DNA of 64,000 nucleotides. It comes from Diplonema japonicum. Taxonomy: Eukaryota > Euglenozoa > Diplonemea > Diplonemida > Diplonemidae. Shown here in pieces: positions 48,568-57,923 of the stretch. How positions within the stretch are numbered: position 1 is the first letter of the stretch; each line of letters opens with the position of its first letter. Below the pieces are notes generated by a model. The model saw only the letters and a list, made by a program, of their open reading frames with translations, was not told the DNA's origin and ran no database searches. Both the position numbers and the translations under genes were made by a program. The stretch lies in the NCBI GenBank assembly GCA_964019335.1, contig OZ025651.1, forward strand, positions 558,001 through 622,000. Reading direction: 5' to 3'.

Positions 48568-49962
48568 TCACAGCGGCAGTCTGTACAGCACCTTGTTCCT
48601 CCCCTCGAAGGGAAGGTATGCTGTCTTGATGTTCTTGGGGTCCTTGGCGATGAGCCATTCTACGTATTGGTTGTAAGTGCGGACGGGTTCGCCACCAGGG
48701 TCACGCCTTGACGGGAACATGTGGGCGAAGATGCAACAGGGGGCGATGACGAAGGGCTTGCTGTGGGCGAGGGCAGAGTCAACGATGATGTCAGTGGCCT
48801 GGTCGGGGTGCATGCCTACAAGCAGCGAACTGTTTTTAAAGAGTTCTGTCGTCGTAAACTCCTCATCAAGTAGCTGCTGTGCGTGCGGCAAGAACGCTTG
48901 GTCAGGCACGAGACCTGAGGTCACGGGCTCCGCTGACTCTGCTGCCTCTTCCGCCTGATCCCCTTCTGTGTTGAAAATATCAAAGCCAACGTCCTCTTCT
49001 TCTTCTTCCTCATTTTGAACAGCCTTCGCCTCGTCCGTCCTGCGCTCCTTGTCCTTCATTCTGAGATACCTACGATGAGCCTTCACCAACTTCTGTGGCC
49101 TCGGGTCCACCAGCGTACACGGCACATTGTTCTTCACATGGAACTCGAATGTGACAGCCCCATTTCCCCCAGCAATGTCAAGCACGCCCGTCCCTTTCTT
49201 CAGACCCTCTTTCCCGTACTGCTCGATGATCCATTCGGCAAAGATCGTGGCACGCTTGGAGGACATGAATTTTCCACCTTCCCCGTGTGGGTCTTCGCTG
49301 TTAACTTCCCGCTGGCTGGCAGCTTTGCTGCGCATGGCGAGCTCTTCGAACTTCTCCCGCTCCGCGTCGTTGGCGTAGCTGTGGCGCAGATTGCACGACT
49401 CACCTTTTATGCAACGTCCCTTCCACCACACTTTGCAGAGGGGCACCCGGCAGGGCCCTTTGACACCCCCAAGTGGTTTCTTTAATGATTGGTCCACTGT
49501 GATGAATTGCTGCACTTTCAGCAGGGTTGCATCCTTCTTCTTGTCAACGATCCTGTTGTGCACGACAGCCCTTGTGTTGCCTGTCGAGTTCTCAGTGTCG
49601 AACATGTGCGTCACGACCAGCTGCACAGCGTGGATGACGATGACACCCTTCTTGTTGCGTTCTGGATAGCCCACCATGCGTGTTGTCTGTGTGGTGACGA
49701 CCTGCCGTCTCATTCTCTGGATCTCATCCAAGTCAGGCACCGTCTGGCACGACACAATCGCTTCTAGATACGTATCCTTGTACTCTGCCCCGTTCAGCAG
49801 GGAGTCTAGTTCTATGATGTCAAAGAAAAACAGCTTCTTACTCAGTCTCCTAATGGACACCACGACGCCCTCTACTTGTATTAGCTCCTTCAGCATCGTC
49901 CCAGGCTCCACATTCTTCATATGTTCCTCCAGCGACCTGAAGTCGTGAGTCACGGGCTCCAT
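48568..49962 (-). CDS. CCCH zinc-finger, SAM-dependent methyltransferase with N-terminal OB-like domain
   Basis: 464 residues from ATG 49962. The N-terminal 130 residues resemble an OB-fold (MLKELIQVEGVVVSIRRLS). A CCCH finger of spacing C-x7-C-x5-C-x3-H follows (CKVWWKGRCIKGESCNLRH), then the methyltransferase: motif I VLDIAGGNGAVTFEF, VDPRPQKL, an acidic insert, and a C-terminal FVIAPCCIFAHMFPSRRD and RTYNQYVEWLIAKDP. The CCCH and OB parts imply an RNA substrate; which RNA is unknown. The gene is 72 bp upstream of the ketopantoate-reductase-like gene's start, so the two are tightly packed. Confidence 0.82.
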   Translation of the reverse strand: MEPVTHDFRSLEEHMKNVEPGTMLKELIQVEGVVVSIRRLSKKLFFFDIIELDSLLNGAEYKDTYLEAIVSCQTVPDLDEIQRMRRQVVTTQTTRMVGYPERNKKGVIVIHAVQLVVTHMFDTENSTGNTRAVVHNRIVDKKKDATLLKVQQFITVDQSLKKPLGGVKGPCRVPLCKVWWKGRCIKGESCNLRHSYANDAEREKFEELAMRSKAASQREVNSEDPHGEGGKFMSSKRATIFAEWIIEQYGKEGLKKGTGVLDIAGGNGAVTFEFHVKNNVPCTLVDPRPQKLVKAHRRYLRMKDKERRTDEAKAVQNEEEEEEDVGFDIFNTEGDQAEEAAESAEPVTSGLVPDQAFLPHAQQLLDEEFTTTELFKNSSLLVGMHPDQATDIIVDSALAHSKPFVIAPCCIFAHMFPSRRDPGGEPVRTYNQYVEWLIAKDPKNIKTAYLPFEGRNKVLYRLPL

Positions 49963-50933
49963 TTTGCTTTTTTAAAACAATTGTGTACCCTCTGGTCTTA
50001 GGGCATGTGTACGACAAATACAAAACATGGCGTTACAATAATAAGAAGTGGGGAAAACAAAACGAGCTAACGATCAATGCAGTACCCTCTAGCTGCAGGT
50101 CGCTGCAAATCAAGAACACCTCCCTCCTTTTCCCCCCTCAGGGGAAACCCCAAAGGGTCCTTTGTCTGATGACGGGCACGGTGCAAAGAAAACAGATACT
50201 ATGGAGGGATAACTACGGGACATTTGAAAAGAAGAAAAGAGGGGAGCGGAAACAATAAAGCTCATTCGTGCATCAAAGAGCAGATAGAGAAAGAACGTTG
50301 GTTTGGAATTGCGCACAGCTAGGTCCAAGCAAACCCTTTGCCGCCACGAGAGGCTTTACGGGAAGCAAGGAACGATAAAACAAAGAAAACCTAAACATTT
50401 AAGGTTTGCGTTTTCACGCTCGCCACAAAAAAGATTTAAATGAAAAATGGGTCACAACTTTAACGCAATTGCCCGGCCTTTAGAACTAGGTATTCAAAAC
50501 AGTAACAGACTATAAGCCTCTTGGGAAAAAAAGGGGGGGGTATTATGTCCCCTTTTTTATTTTTTTTTGTGGGATATCCCCTTTCCAGTAACGAATTAAA
50601 GAATATTCTGGTTTAGTATTCTTTATTTGCGCGATGAATGGGGGGGGGGGGGGGGGGGGGCATTGGACGAGAAACAAAAAAAGAAAGAAAAATAAACAAA
50701 TCGCTACCTTGCTATCAGTTCACTAAGGAGTCTGGAGTAAACGGAGGGCAGGGAACGTGCCCCGCCCGTGCTCAGCCCATCTACTAGCCCGCAGTGAGGC
50801 GCCCAGACGGCGTTTATCACGTGGCAACGAGGAGAGAGTTTGAAGGAGAGGGGAAGGGTAAAGAATAAGAAAAACACGTACACGGCACGTAAGAGCACTA
50901 GAGTCCCGGAATAGATCGCGTGACTTGTGCTGC
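49963..50933. other. Intergenic spacer
   Basis: Mostly unique sequence at 49980-50520 with the 27-bp repeat copy at 50398-50424, then a G-run of about 20 at 50640-50660. No gene seen. Confidence 0.7.
50398..50424 (+). repeat. 27-bp dispersed repeat, copy 2
   Basis: Begins TTTAAGGTTTGCGTTTT; partner at 2891-2917 (4 mismatches). Confidence 0.45.
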
Positions 50934-52529
50934 CTATAAATCGATCCAAGGGCCATAGAAGCCTCCGTACTTGATAGCCTGCTGGCATGCCCTAGGGTCC
51001 CCCTGTCCACGGTTGGGATTGTAGTTCCCTTTGTTAAGGTCTGCAAGCTTACTGGTAAGCTCTTGCAACTTGTTGCCGTTTGTGAGTGCCAGGTTGTTCG
51101 TCTCGTTCGGGTCCTCGATGATATTGTACAGGCACCCTGTCCCGCATTCGTGTTTCCAGTCGTCAACAGGTGAGTCCTTGTTGTACAACGGCTGCAGGCC
51201 TGTCGCGTTTGGGTAGTACGGTCCTTGCCATCCTGTCATGACCTGCTGTCCGACCAAGACCTTCCATTCGCCTTGGATCAGCGCTTGGTCCGACAGGTGG
51301 ATCATTGTGCGTGGCACGGTAGCATTTTTTTTGAAGAAGTGATCAAGTACTGGCACCCCGTCCACCTGGTGCAGCCCTGCCTTCGCGGCAGCCTCATCGT
51401 AGTAGTCCACACCCACCAGCTTGCACAGCGTGGGGTACCAGTCCGCCACGTGCACATAGGACTCGGACTTTGTGCCCTGAAGCTCCTTGGGAACGTACCC
51501 TCCTGAAATGAAGGCATTCACACGTACACCGCCCTCCCAGTCGGACATCTTCCCTCCTTTGAGGGGGTAGTTGTTGCCGCCCCCAGGGTAGTAGATGGGC
51601 CCTCCGTTGTCGGACACAAATATCATAAGCAAATTGTCCCACATTGCCTTGTCCTTCAAGATCCCCACAATGAGGCCTAGCGCGTCGTCCATGTACTTCA
51701 CCATTGCTGCGTATGGCTTGCGCTGGTTGGGGGAACCGTGGATGAAAGGGAACTGATCCAAGTAGGACTGCGGGACCTGCAAGGGTGTGTGCATAAGATG
51801 GAAAGCATGGAACAAGAACAGAGGTTCCTTGGGGTCGTGCTGCCTGATAATGTTGAGGGTATTGTTTGTGAAAAGCTCTTCCTCGTACACAGTGCCGTTC
51901 ATCCCAAGCGCTGGGCCGTTGTTCAGCCACAGGTCCACAAAAGCATTCCCGCATACGTCAACAGTACCGGTGGACTGAAAGGGGAGCTTCTCCGTCCAGT
52001 AGTCGTTAGCGTGGTGGAAGTAGCCCAGCCAGGACTCATAGCCCCTGCCGATGGGTGTGTGCATGGGTGTGGCCATCCCTGCGTCCCATTTCCCTGTCAT
52101 GTGTGCCCTGTAGCCTGCCTGCCTCATCTTCCAAGCGAGGGTAGTCATGTTGACGGGGATACCAGCATAACCTCCGACAGGGTCCGCTGGGTTTGAAACA
52201 GTAGGCGATGCATTCTCGACATTCACATTGACAGGCAAGCGCCCCGACTGCAGACTGCTCCGCGAAGGGCTGCAGAATTTGTATGCGTAGTGCCTGTCAA
52301 GCTCGATGCCTTGTGCGGCGTAGGCGTCGATGTTAGGCGTCACCACTTCATCGTCATGCGTGTGGAGCCCAACGTTGGCCCACCCAAAGTCGTCAGCAAA
52401 CACAAGCAGCACGTGCGGCTTGTCAGCCGCCAGCACGCACCACAGCATCGACGCCAGCAACATAACACGCATTATTATCGTGTACTGCGAAAGGTATGAG
52501 ATGATTGGCAGCAAATGCATTGGGCACAT
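50934..52529 (-). CDS. Secreted/lysosomal sulfatase
   Basis: 531 residues from ATG 52529, the first Met after a CTCCTCCTAG acceptor-like site; a second candidate Met at 52472 begins a neat signal peptide (MRVMLLASMLWCVLA). Type I sulfatase: metal ligands VFADDFGW (Asp46, Asp47), the formylglycine signature CSPSR (Cys86), and SDNGGPIYYPGG. The usual GKWHLG is GKWDAG here, so the active-site His is Asp. Overall shape matches arylsulfatase / GalNAc-6-sulfatase relatives that hydrolyse sulfate esters in lysosomes. An ML-domain protein gene lies 109 bp upstream in reading order. Several N-glycosylation sites are visible. Confidence 0.9.
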   Translation of the reverse strand: MCPMHLLPIISYLSQYTIIMRVMLLASMLWCVLAADKPHVLLVFADDFGWANVGLHTHDDEVVTPNIDAYAAQGIELDRHYAYKFCSPSRSSLQSGRLPVNVNVENASPTVSNPADPVGGYAGIPVNMTTLAWKMRQAGYRAHMTGKWDAGMATPMHTPIGRGYESWLGYFHHANDYWTEKLPFQSTGTVDVCGNAFVDLWLNNGPALGMNGTVYEEELFTNNTLNIIRQHDPKEPLFLFHAFHLMHTPLQVPQSYLDQFPFIHGSPNQRKPYAAMVKYMDDALGLIVGILKDKAMWDNLLMIFVSDNGGPIYYPGGGNNYPLKGGKMSDWEGGVRVNAFISGGYVPKELQGTKSESYVHVADWYPTLCKLVGVDYYDEAAAKAGLHQVDGVPVLDHFFKKNATVPRTMIHLSDQALIQGEWKVLVGQQVMTGWQGPYYPNATGLQPLYNKDSPVDDWKHECGTGCLYNIIEDPNETNNLALTNGNKLQELTSKLADLNKGNYNPNRGQGDPRACQQAIKYGGFYGPWIDL

Positions 52530-52637
52530 AACACGGCCAAACAACTTCTAGGAGGAGGGAACATGTAAAATGGTTCATCCCCTGATTACACTCACACGTT
52601 GGAGATTTAGGCTGTCATTACAACACCTGCAAACGCC

Positions 52638-53160
52638 TCATGTAGTCGACACGGGAATGGAGAATTGTATGCACGAGAGCACATTGTCGTTCTGTGAAGG
52701 TGTGTCGTGCCGGGAAAGCGATACCTGGTCTGTGACAAGCGCCTTGCCGCCCACAGTGCCTGTTTTATAAGGTAAGGTAAGCTTAGGGAAGTCCATTGTA
52801 GAGGTCGAGGACTGTGCAGGTGATTCTTGCTAAGTTGCATACCACTTTGCCCGGCTGTTTCGGGCAGCTCCAGCCGAGGGGTGAACTCGCATTGCAGATC
52901 GACCACTTCACTTGATGGATGGGCTGCGTCCCGTAATTCAGAGAAATCTCTACCGAGCCATTGGTTATTGGCTCCATTCCCGTTAGGCTCCCGTTCAGCA
53001 CCACGCCCACAGTCCCACTTCCATTCATCAGCACGGGAGTCGGCCCCGCCGTTATATTATCCACAACCAATACAGTGTTGTTAGCACAACTCTTCCATGT
53101 GAAACCTTCCTCCGCCACAGCGCACCCCACCCACAGCAGCAGCAACACGCACTCCTTCAT
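52638..53160 (-). CDS. ML-domain (NPC2/GM2-activator-like) lipid-binding protein, one 31-nt intron
   Basis: Spliced length 163 residues. Signal peptide MKECVLLLLWVGCAVA, then the ML fold: WKSC near the start, VDNITAGPTPVLMNGS, WSICNASSPLGWSCPKQPGK, and after the splice LTLPYKTGTVGGKALVTDQV and LSCIQFSIPV. ML proteins shuttle sterols or glycolipids in the secretory/lysosomal lumen. Without removing the intron (52812-52842, GTATGC...CACAG) the protein would end after NLARITC-type out-of-register text and lack the last strands of the fold. Two Asn-X-Ser/Thr sites support secretion. A pyrimidine tract ending CTCTAG lies 17 nt before the ATG, a strong acceptor candidate. Confidence 0.85.
52812..52842 (-). 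other. Spliceosomal intron, 31 nt
   Basis: GTG|GTATGC ... CTGCACAG|TCC on the minus strand, phase 0. Its removal restores the C-terminal ML strands in frame, the strongest internal evidence for ultrashort introns in the window. Confidence 0.75.
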
Positions 53161-53285
53161 TTACCACCTGTGCCGTGCTAGAGGGGGGGAAAACAAAAAT
53201 AAAATAAAAAAGAGAAAAATAAAAACAGCAATGAACAAAAGGAATGCGCCCATCTGATAAGACAGGATAGAAAAAATACATGTCG

Positions 53286-54872
53286 CTACCCAAAGGGTGC
53301 ATTGCGCGGTCCTATGGTTTCTAGCTGGTTTTCAATGTTGACGATAGAGGCTTCAATGTTGTGGACCTTTCTGTCAATAGTGGCCAGCAGGCTCAGGAGC
53401 CATGGCGGGATTGCCGAGCCGTCAGCCATTTCAGTGCCACTGGACGACAGGGGCGACTCGGTAAAGCAATACTGTGCGCTCTGGAGGATGGAGCCGCCGA
53501 TCTGCGTGAGGTGGGCAGCAGGAGTAGCAGGTGACTGCGGCTCGATGTCCATCAGCATCCTGTCCATGGTCGCCATTCTTCTAATGATGTCTTGCTCCCC
53601 GATTGTAAGGATTGTGTGCGAGCATTGCAACCACGACTGGATACCCGTCAGTAGCTTCCGCTTGAAAAGTGACCTGCACGCCTCCTCCTCATACTCCTGA
53701 TGCAGCGTCTGGCTGACAAAGGACATGATAGTGATGGGGTACCCGATCACTACGACGCCAGCAAGCATCGTGCACCCTGCGATTATCTTTCCCATCCACG
53801 TCACCGGTACCTGGTCACCGTAGCCTGTTGTCGTAAGAGTAACTATGGCCCACCACAAGGCGTCTGGTATCGACTGCACTGTGAGGGGTTCTCCCCCATC
53901 GCGCACCCATCGCTGGGTGCTCTCGTCGAAAGTTGCTTCACTTGTCTCTGCTAAGTATATAAGGGCAGCACTTGCAGCCATTGAAATGGTGATGATGACT
54001 AGCAACCACCACAGGGAGTACAACGACTTAACTAGCACCTCGCTTAGCTCTGGTTCTTGGCGCTGCTTCACTGCACTCACCTTGAGTAGCCTGAACATTC
54101 GGATGCTGCGAAGTACTTTCTGAGACCGCAGACTGACTAGAGATATGGCACCAGTGTTGTCAAGCAAAATGTCTAAATAAAAGGGCAGCACAGACAGCAC
54201 ATCGACCCATGTTGTAGACTCGGAACAGAGCTGACAGAAGGTGCCTGGGTATGACCACACGAAACCCGCCAACTCAATAGTGAACCAAGCAGTGACAAAA
54301 ACATCAGCAGCGAAGGTGAATGCATCGCCAGTGGTGTCATCCTCTGGGTTGTAGTACTGTGGCGTGGACTCCACCAGCATGACGCATATGGCTAAGAGAA
54401 CCACCACGAGAGACGCCATGCGGACTCCTATCACAACGCACTGACTCTGGCCTTTCCACGACGGGTGCTGTGTGCCAACCAGTGCCCACACCCAGCCACG
54501 GATAGTGGTAGGCGATTTGAAGTTCTCTTCCTCACTCTGAGCTGCGTGTATGTAGACAATCATCTCGTACAGGTCCACCGAGCCAGATCTGTTGATGTCA
54601 ATCTGATGGAACAGCCACTCCACAAGTTCCCATTCCCTGTCGTCAATGGCCTTCAAAGGGAACACGACCCGCCACAGCCTCCTGAACATACCTATCGACA
54701 TCCCCTTCTCCTCAACACCTATCTCTCTTAGCTTCGTCTCCAGTAGCTCGGGGTCCATCCCCAGTTCGCACATCGTCTTCGCCACTTCTTCCGGTATCTC
54801 TGGCGGTTCCTCATTGTCCTCTTCGTAGCTGGCCTTAGTCGCTCGAAGCTGTGTGCTAGAGAAAGACTTCAT
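53286..54872 (-). CDS. Kv-type potassium channel with N-terminal EF-hand
   Basis: 528 residues from ATG 54872. An EF-hand (loop DINRSGSVDLYE, residues 92-103) precedes six membrane helices. S4 (249-264) carries arginines at three-residue steps (RSQKVLRSIRMFRLLK), so the channel should be voltage-gated. Filter TTGYGD is at 348-353, after a helix DALWWAIVTLT, and the S6 contains GYP in place of the PVP hinge. The C-terminal 150 residues are cytosolic and lack a CNB domain. The single canonical EF-hand suggests calcium modulation. A second Kv-type gene is 4.8 kb away at 59625-61391 but lacks the EF-hand. Confidence 0.92.
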   Translation of the reverse strand: MKSFSSTQLRATKASYEEDNEEPPEIPEEVAKTMCELGMDPELLETKLREIGVEEKGMSIGMFRRLWRVVFPLKAIDDREWELVEWLFHQIDINRSGSVDLYEMIVYIHAAQSEEENFKSPTTIRGWVWALVGTQHPSWKGQSQCVVIGVRMASLVVVLLAICVMLVESTPQYYNPEDDTTGDAFTFAADVFVTAWFTIELAGFVWSYPGTFCQLCSESTTWVDVLSVLPFYLDILLDNTGAISLVSLRSQKVLRSIRMFRLLKVSAVKQRQEPELSEVLVKSLYSLWWLLVIITISMAASAALIYLAETSEATFDESTQRWVRDGGEPLTVQSIPDALWWAIVTLTTTGYGDQVPVTWMGKIIAGCTMLAGVVVIGYPITIMSFVSQTLHQEYEEEACRSLFKRKLLTGIQSWLQCSHTILTIGEQDIIRRMATMDRMLMDIEPQSPATPAAHLTQIGGSILQSAQYCFTESPLSSSGTEMADGSAIPPWLLSLLATIDRKVHNIEASIVNIENQLETIGPRNAPFG

Positions 54873-54937
54873 GTTGTGTTTGCATTTTAGTGCACTGCTT
54901 GGTGTGTTGGGTTGGTATTAAAAAGTCATGGTACTGG

Positions 54938-56689
54938 TTAAATAATGCCCTTCCGCAGGCAGTACGACGTGACGACCTCTAAAGGTACCGACTGCCTGCT
55001 CTCGCCCACGCAGTCAATCAGCACACGCAACAAGCCTCGCGTTTTGTCGCTCTCAGCAGCGTACATGAGCTCCTTCACCTTCCCAATGGACCGTAGCATC
55101 AACAGTATTGTGAGGCAGTCATCTGACACATCTGCATGAGTGTCCAACAGCAGTGCAGCTGGCGTGGGGTGTCGAAGGGCACGGAGCGAATTAGCAACAC
55201 AGCTCCTATTTTGCAGTGCGCATGACAGCCTGCAGGAAGGCTCCAAGAACCCTCGTTTGAAGCAGTACGAATAAATTTCTTCTAAGAGCGCTAGGGGGAT
55301 CTGATTGGCGTACCCCAGGTATACAGCATTGCCTAGAACCCTGACAAGGTAGGCGCACCAGTGAGAGATTTGAGAATGCTCGGCTGGGGTTAACTTGACA
55401 GAAGCCGACTTAGCCCACATCTTCATGCTGCCCTCCAGCGCCGAATCGTCGGCTGGCGCAGGTCCTGGCTGGTACCCACCATCAAGTCTGAAGCATGCGG
55501 ACAGCAAGGCTGGCAAGAGTACAGGCTTAGGAAGGCTGACGGGCATCACACGCTGGGCATCGAGGAGGTTGTTAACAAAGAACTTCGTGAGAACTCTTTG
55601 CTTCCTTGCAGAGTCGAAGGTGTCCAGTACACTTGCAGGCCTTTTCCTATCCTTCCTGATTTGGTGCGCGTGATGAGCTTCCCACAGAGTTCTGCCTTCG
55701 GGCGTGGTGGTCAGCAACTCTTCGCATGTGCTGATGATGTTTTTTTTATCTGACTGCCAAATAGACGGCACGTGTAGCCACGTGACTCCCCCAGCTACTG
55801 CTTTGTGCACCACCCAACATGCCTTGAACTCCACCGCCCTGCTGGGGTACCGCTGCACAAGCCCAGATCTGATCACGAGGCCTCGTTTGTCTGGCGCAAC
55901 GAAAGTTTTAACTATCAGCTGCTGTGGAAGGTTGTCACCACGGAGGGGTTGCCCGGGTAGGGCTGAGAGACCTGGAGGGAGAGGTATGTCGTGCTGCATG
56001 TACATGGCAGCAGCAATGGTCGACAGGGGTGGTGCGAGGCCGGCCATTGCTGTTTGTGTGGAGGGCTGCTGCAGAAAGCCTGCTGTGTCAGAAGGAGCGT
56101 TATGGAGATGGAGATACTGCGCCACGTCAAGGGCAGCCTGAGGGTGAACTTTGAGTTCGTCGCAGACCTTAGCGGGGGTCTTGGGGTTGGCGAGGAGCTC
56201 AAGGAACGCCTCAGCACCTTCGAGTTGCAGGTCCTTCTCTGCCCTGATGCCACACATGACGGGGTCGGTGCGCACGATCATGCCCTCACGCGCCTTCAGG
56301 TCGATCTTGGGGCCCACGTCAGGGAGGTGCATGCGGAGGAGCATCCTGGACCCGTACACTTGCTGCTCTGTGTCGTCAGAAGACATGAGCAGGCGAGCAA
56401 GGATACTGAGCTCAGTAGGCGTCATCCCCGACCCGTGACATATCTTGTAGAGATCCATTGTGCACAGTACCACTACCTTAGCCACAACTCTGCCTATCTT
56501 GATCCCTTCTTCCTCCTTGTTATGCGTTAGTTTGATGCGTATCGCGGGCGGCGGTCCCTGCACCACCCTGATCGCCTTCTTCAAAAGGTCCTTTAGCAAC
56601 AAATATAGTTCTTCAGGTGGCGCACCTACAGCAGTTGCGGGACCTTTTAAAAGCACCTGCATCCTGAGCGCATCTACCCGTTCTTGCAT
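54938..56689 (-). CDS. Hypothetical protein, alpha-helical, 583 residues
   Basis: From ATG 56689 to the stop at 54938, uninterrupted. Predominantly helical by eye with a Pro/Gln-rich middle (residues about 195-245), no signal peptide or clear membrane segment. The N-terminal MQERVDALRMQVLLKGPATA and C-terminal SYCLRKGII are not recognised. Regular Leu spacing suggests helical repeats, but no known repeat motif fits. Coding composition is GC-rich and even, so the gene is real; function unknown. Confidence 0.75.
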   Translation of the reverse strand: MQERVDALRMQVLLKGPATAVGAPPEELYLLLKDLLKKAIRVVQGPPPAIRIKLTHNKEEEGIKIGRVVAKVVVLCTMDLYKICHGSGMTPTELSILARLLMSSDDTEQQVYGSRMLLRMHLPDVGPKIDLKAREGMIVRTDPVMCGIRAEKDLQLEGAEAFLELLANPKTPAKVCDELKVHPQAALDVAQYLHLHNAPSDTAGFLQQPSTQTAMAGLAPPLSTIAAAMYMQHDIPLPPGLSALPGQPLRGDNLPQQLIVKTFVAPDKRGLVIRSGLVQRYPSRAVEFKACWVVHKAVAGGVTWLHVPSIWQSDKKNIISTCEELLTTTPEGRTLWEAHHAHQIRKDRKRPASVLDTFDSARKQRVLTKFFVNNLLDAQRVMPVSLPKPVLLPALLSACFRLDGGYQPGPAPADDSALEGSMKMWAKSASVKLTPAEHSQISHWCAYLVRVLGNAVYLGYANQIPLALLEEIYSYCFKRGFLEPSCRLSCALQNRSCVANSLRALRHPTPAALLLDTHADVSDDCLTILLMLRSIGKVKELMYAAESDKTRGLLRVLIDCVGESRQSVPLEVVTSYCLRKGII

Positions 56690-57116
56690 TTTTTTTTATT
56701 GCTCTCCTTTGCTCCTCTTTAAAGTGAACAAGAAAAGTAAAAGAAAAAAAAAAGAAAAAGGTAAACCAGAGATAAAAGAACTTTCTTAGAACCGGAACAA
56801 ATGTCCTCTTTTCTTTCCTTTCATAATTTCTAAGGGAACAGATGGAAAAAAAAGGGGGGGGGAGACATAGCGTATTTTATTTTATTTTTTTTCATTTTTA
56901 TTCTTTACTTCTGCTTCCGGGTCCGTCTTCCTCTTTTCTTTTTACTTTGCGTGTTTGTGTTTCTTAGAATTTTGTATAACCCCTGGGGGGGGGGGGGGGT
57001 ATCTCGTTAATGTGTGGGCGTGCAATCCCCTTTTTTGTTATCCTTCTTCGGTATTATTATTAAGTTGTTTGACTTCGTCACGCAGCCCAACATTCCTTTT
57101 TTTTTTTTTCTGATTA

Positions 57117-57452
57117 CTGTAAACCAAGAAAATATTTCACCGGAAAATAGATGATTCGCGAGAAAAAGAAATGAGTATTTTGGTTTCCCCCCCCCCCCTT
57201 TTTTTCTTTTTCGGGTGAAATATTTTTTGAACCAATACCTGGGGTGATTTGTTTACTTATTTTCCAAAGAAACCATGCTTGAACAAAGCTCGGCCAGGAG
57301 ATTGTTTGCAAGGAAAAATTCTGGAGCACCATATCCACGAATTTTAGACACCCGAAAATAGTGAAGCGAAAAAAAAAAAAGGACATTTTTTTCGGAGAGA
57401 AATCTTTGTACGGGGGAGTATTTTCCCGGTGATTCGATTTCTTAGTTTACAG
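57117..57452. mobile_element. Non-autonomous inverted-repeat element (CTGTAAAC family)
   Basis: Left end CTGTAAACCAAGAAAATATT, right end (complement) CTGTAAACTAAGAAATCGA, both followed inward by TCACCGG and AAAATA; about 33-bp arms with few mismatches. Left flank is TA, right flank CA (probably a mutated TA). The ends share CTGTAAA with the transposon at 3441-4266, so they probably belong to one superfamily. 336 bp, no coding. Confidence 0.7.
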
Positions 57453-57801
57453 CAAATAACAACTGCTTCTGTTCATCATATAAAAAAAAAAAAAAAAAAA
57501 AAAAGAAGAAGAATGTAGAGTTCCTTTGTTTGCACAAAGGAGAATGGATGGGGGAACTTGTTACCTTTAACCCCCGTGAGTACAAAATACAACAAAACAA
57601 AAAAGAAATCCCCCAATTTCTTTCTTTTTTTTAAAGAAAATAGGATTTACACTTTATTCGACTTCCTAAGTTGTCACATGAGGTGAAAGTGTTATGAGAT
57701 GCTTTACCCAGTAGCCCAGAGGGGGGGGGGGGGGGGGGGGGGGGGCTCTCCTTCCCTTTTTTCTAAAGGGGGAGACACAAAATGCATTTAAGAAAAAAAA
57801 G

Positions 57802-57833
57802 AAATCACAATGGGGAAAGTGTTAGCAACCACC
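57802..57833 (+). repeat. Short dispersed repeat with A-tail, copy 3 (diverged)
   Basis: AAATCACAATGGGGAAAGTG then TTAGCAACCACC and an A-run; partial match to 25811-25851. Confidence 0.3.
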
Positions 57834-57923
57834 AAAAAAAAAAGGGGGTAAAGAACGGACTATGAGGCAACAGCTGTCGTAGGGAACATAAAGGGGAAGA
57901 GGGGAAGGGACTATGTATATATA

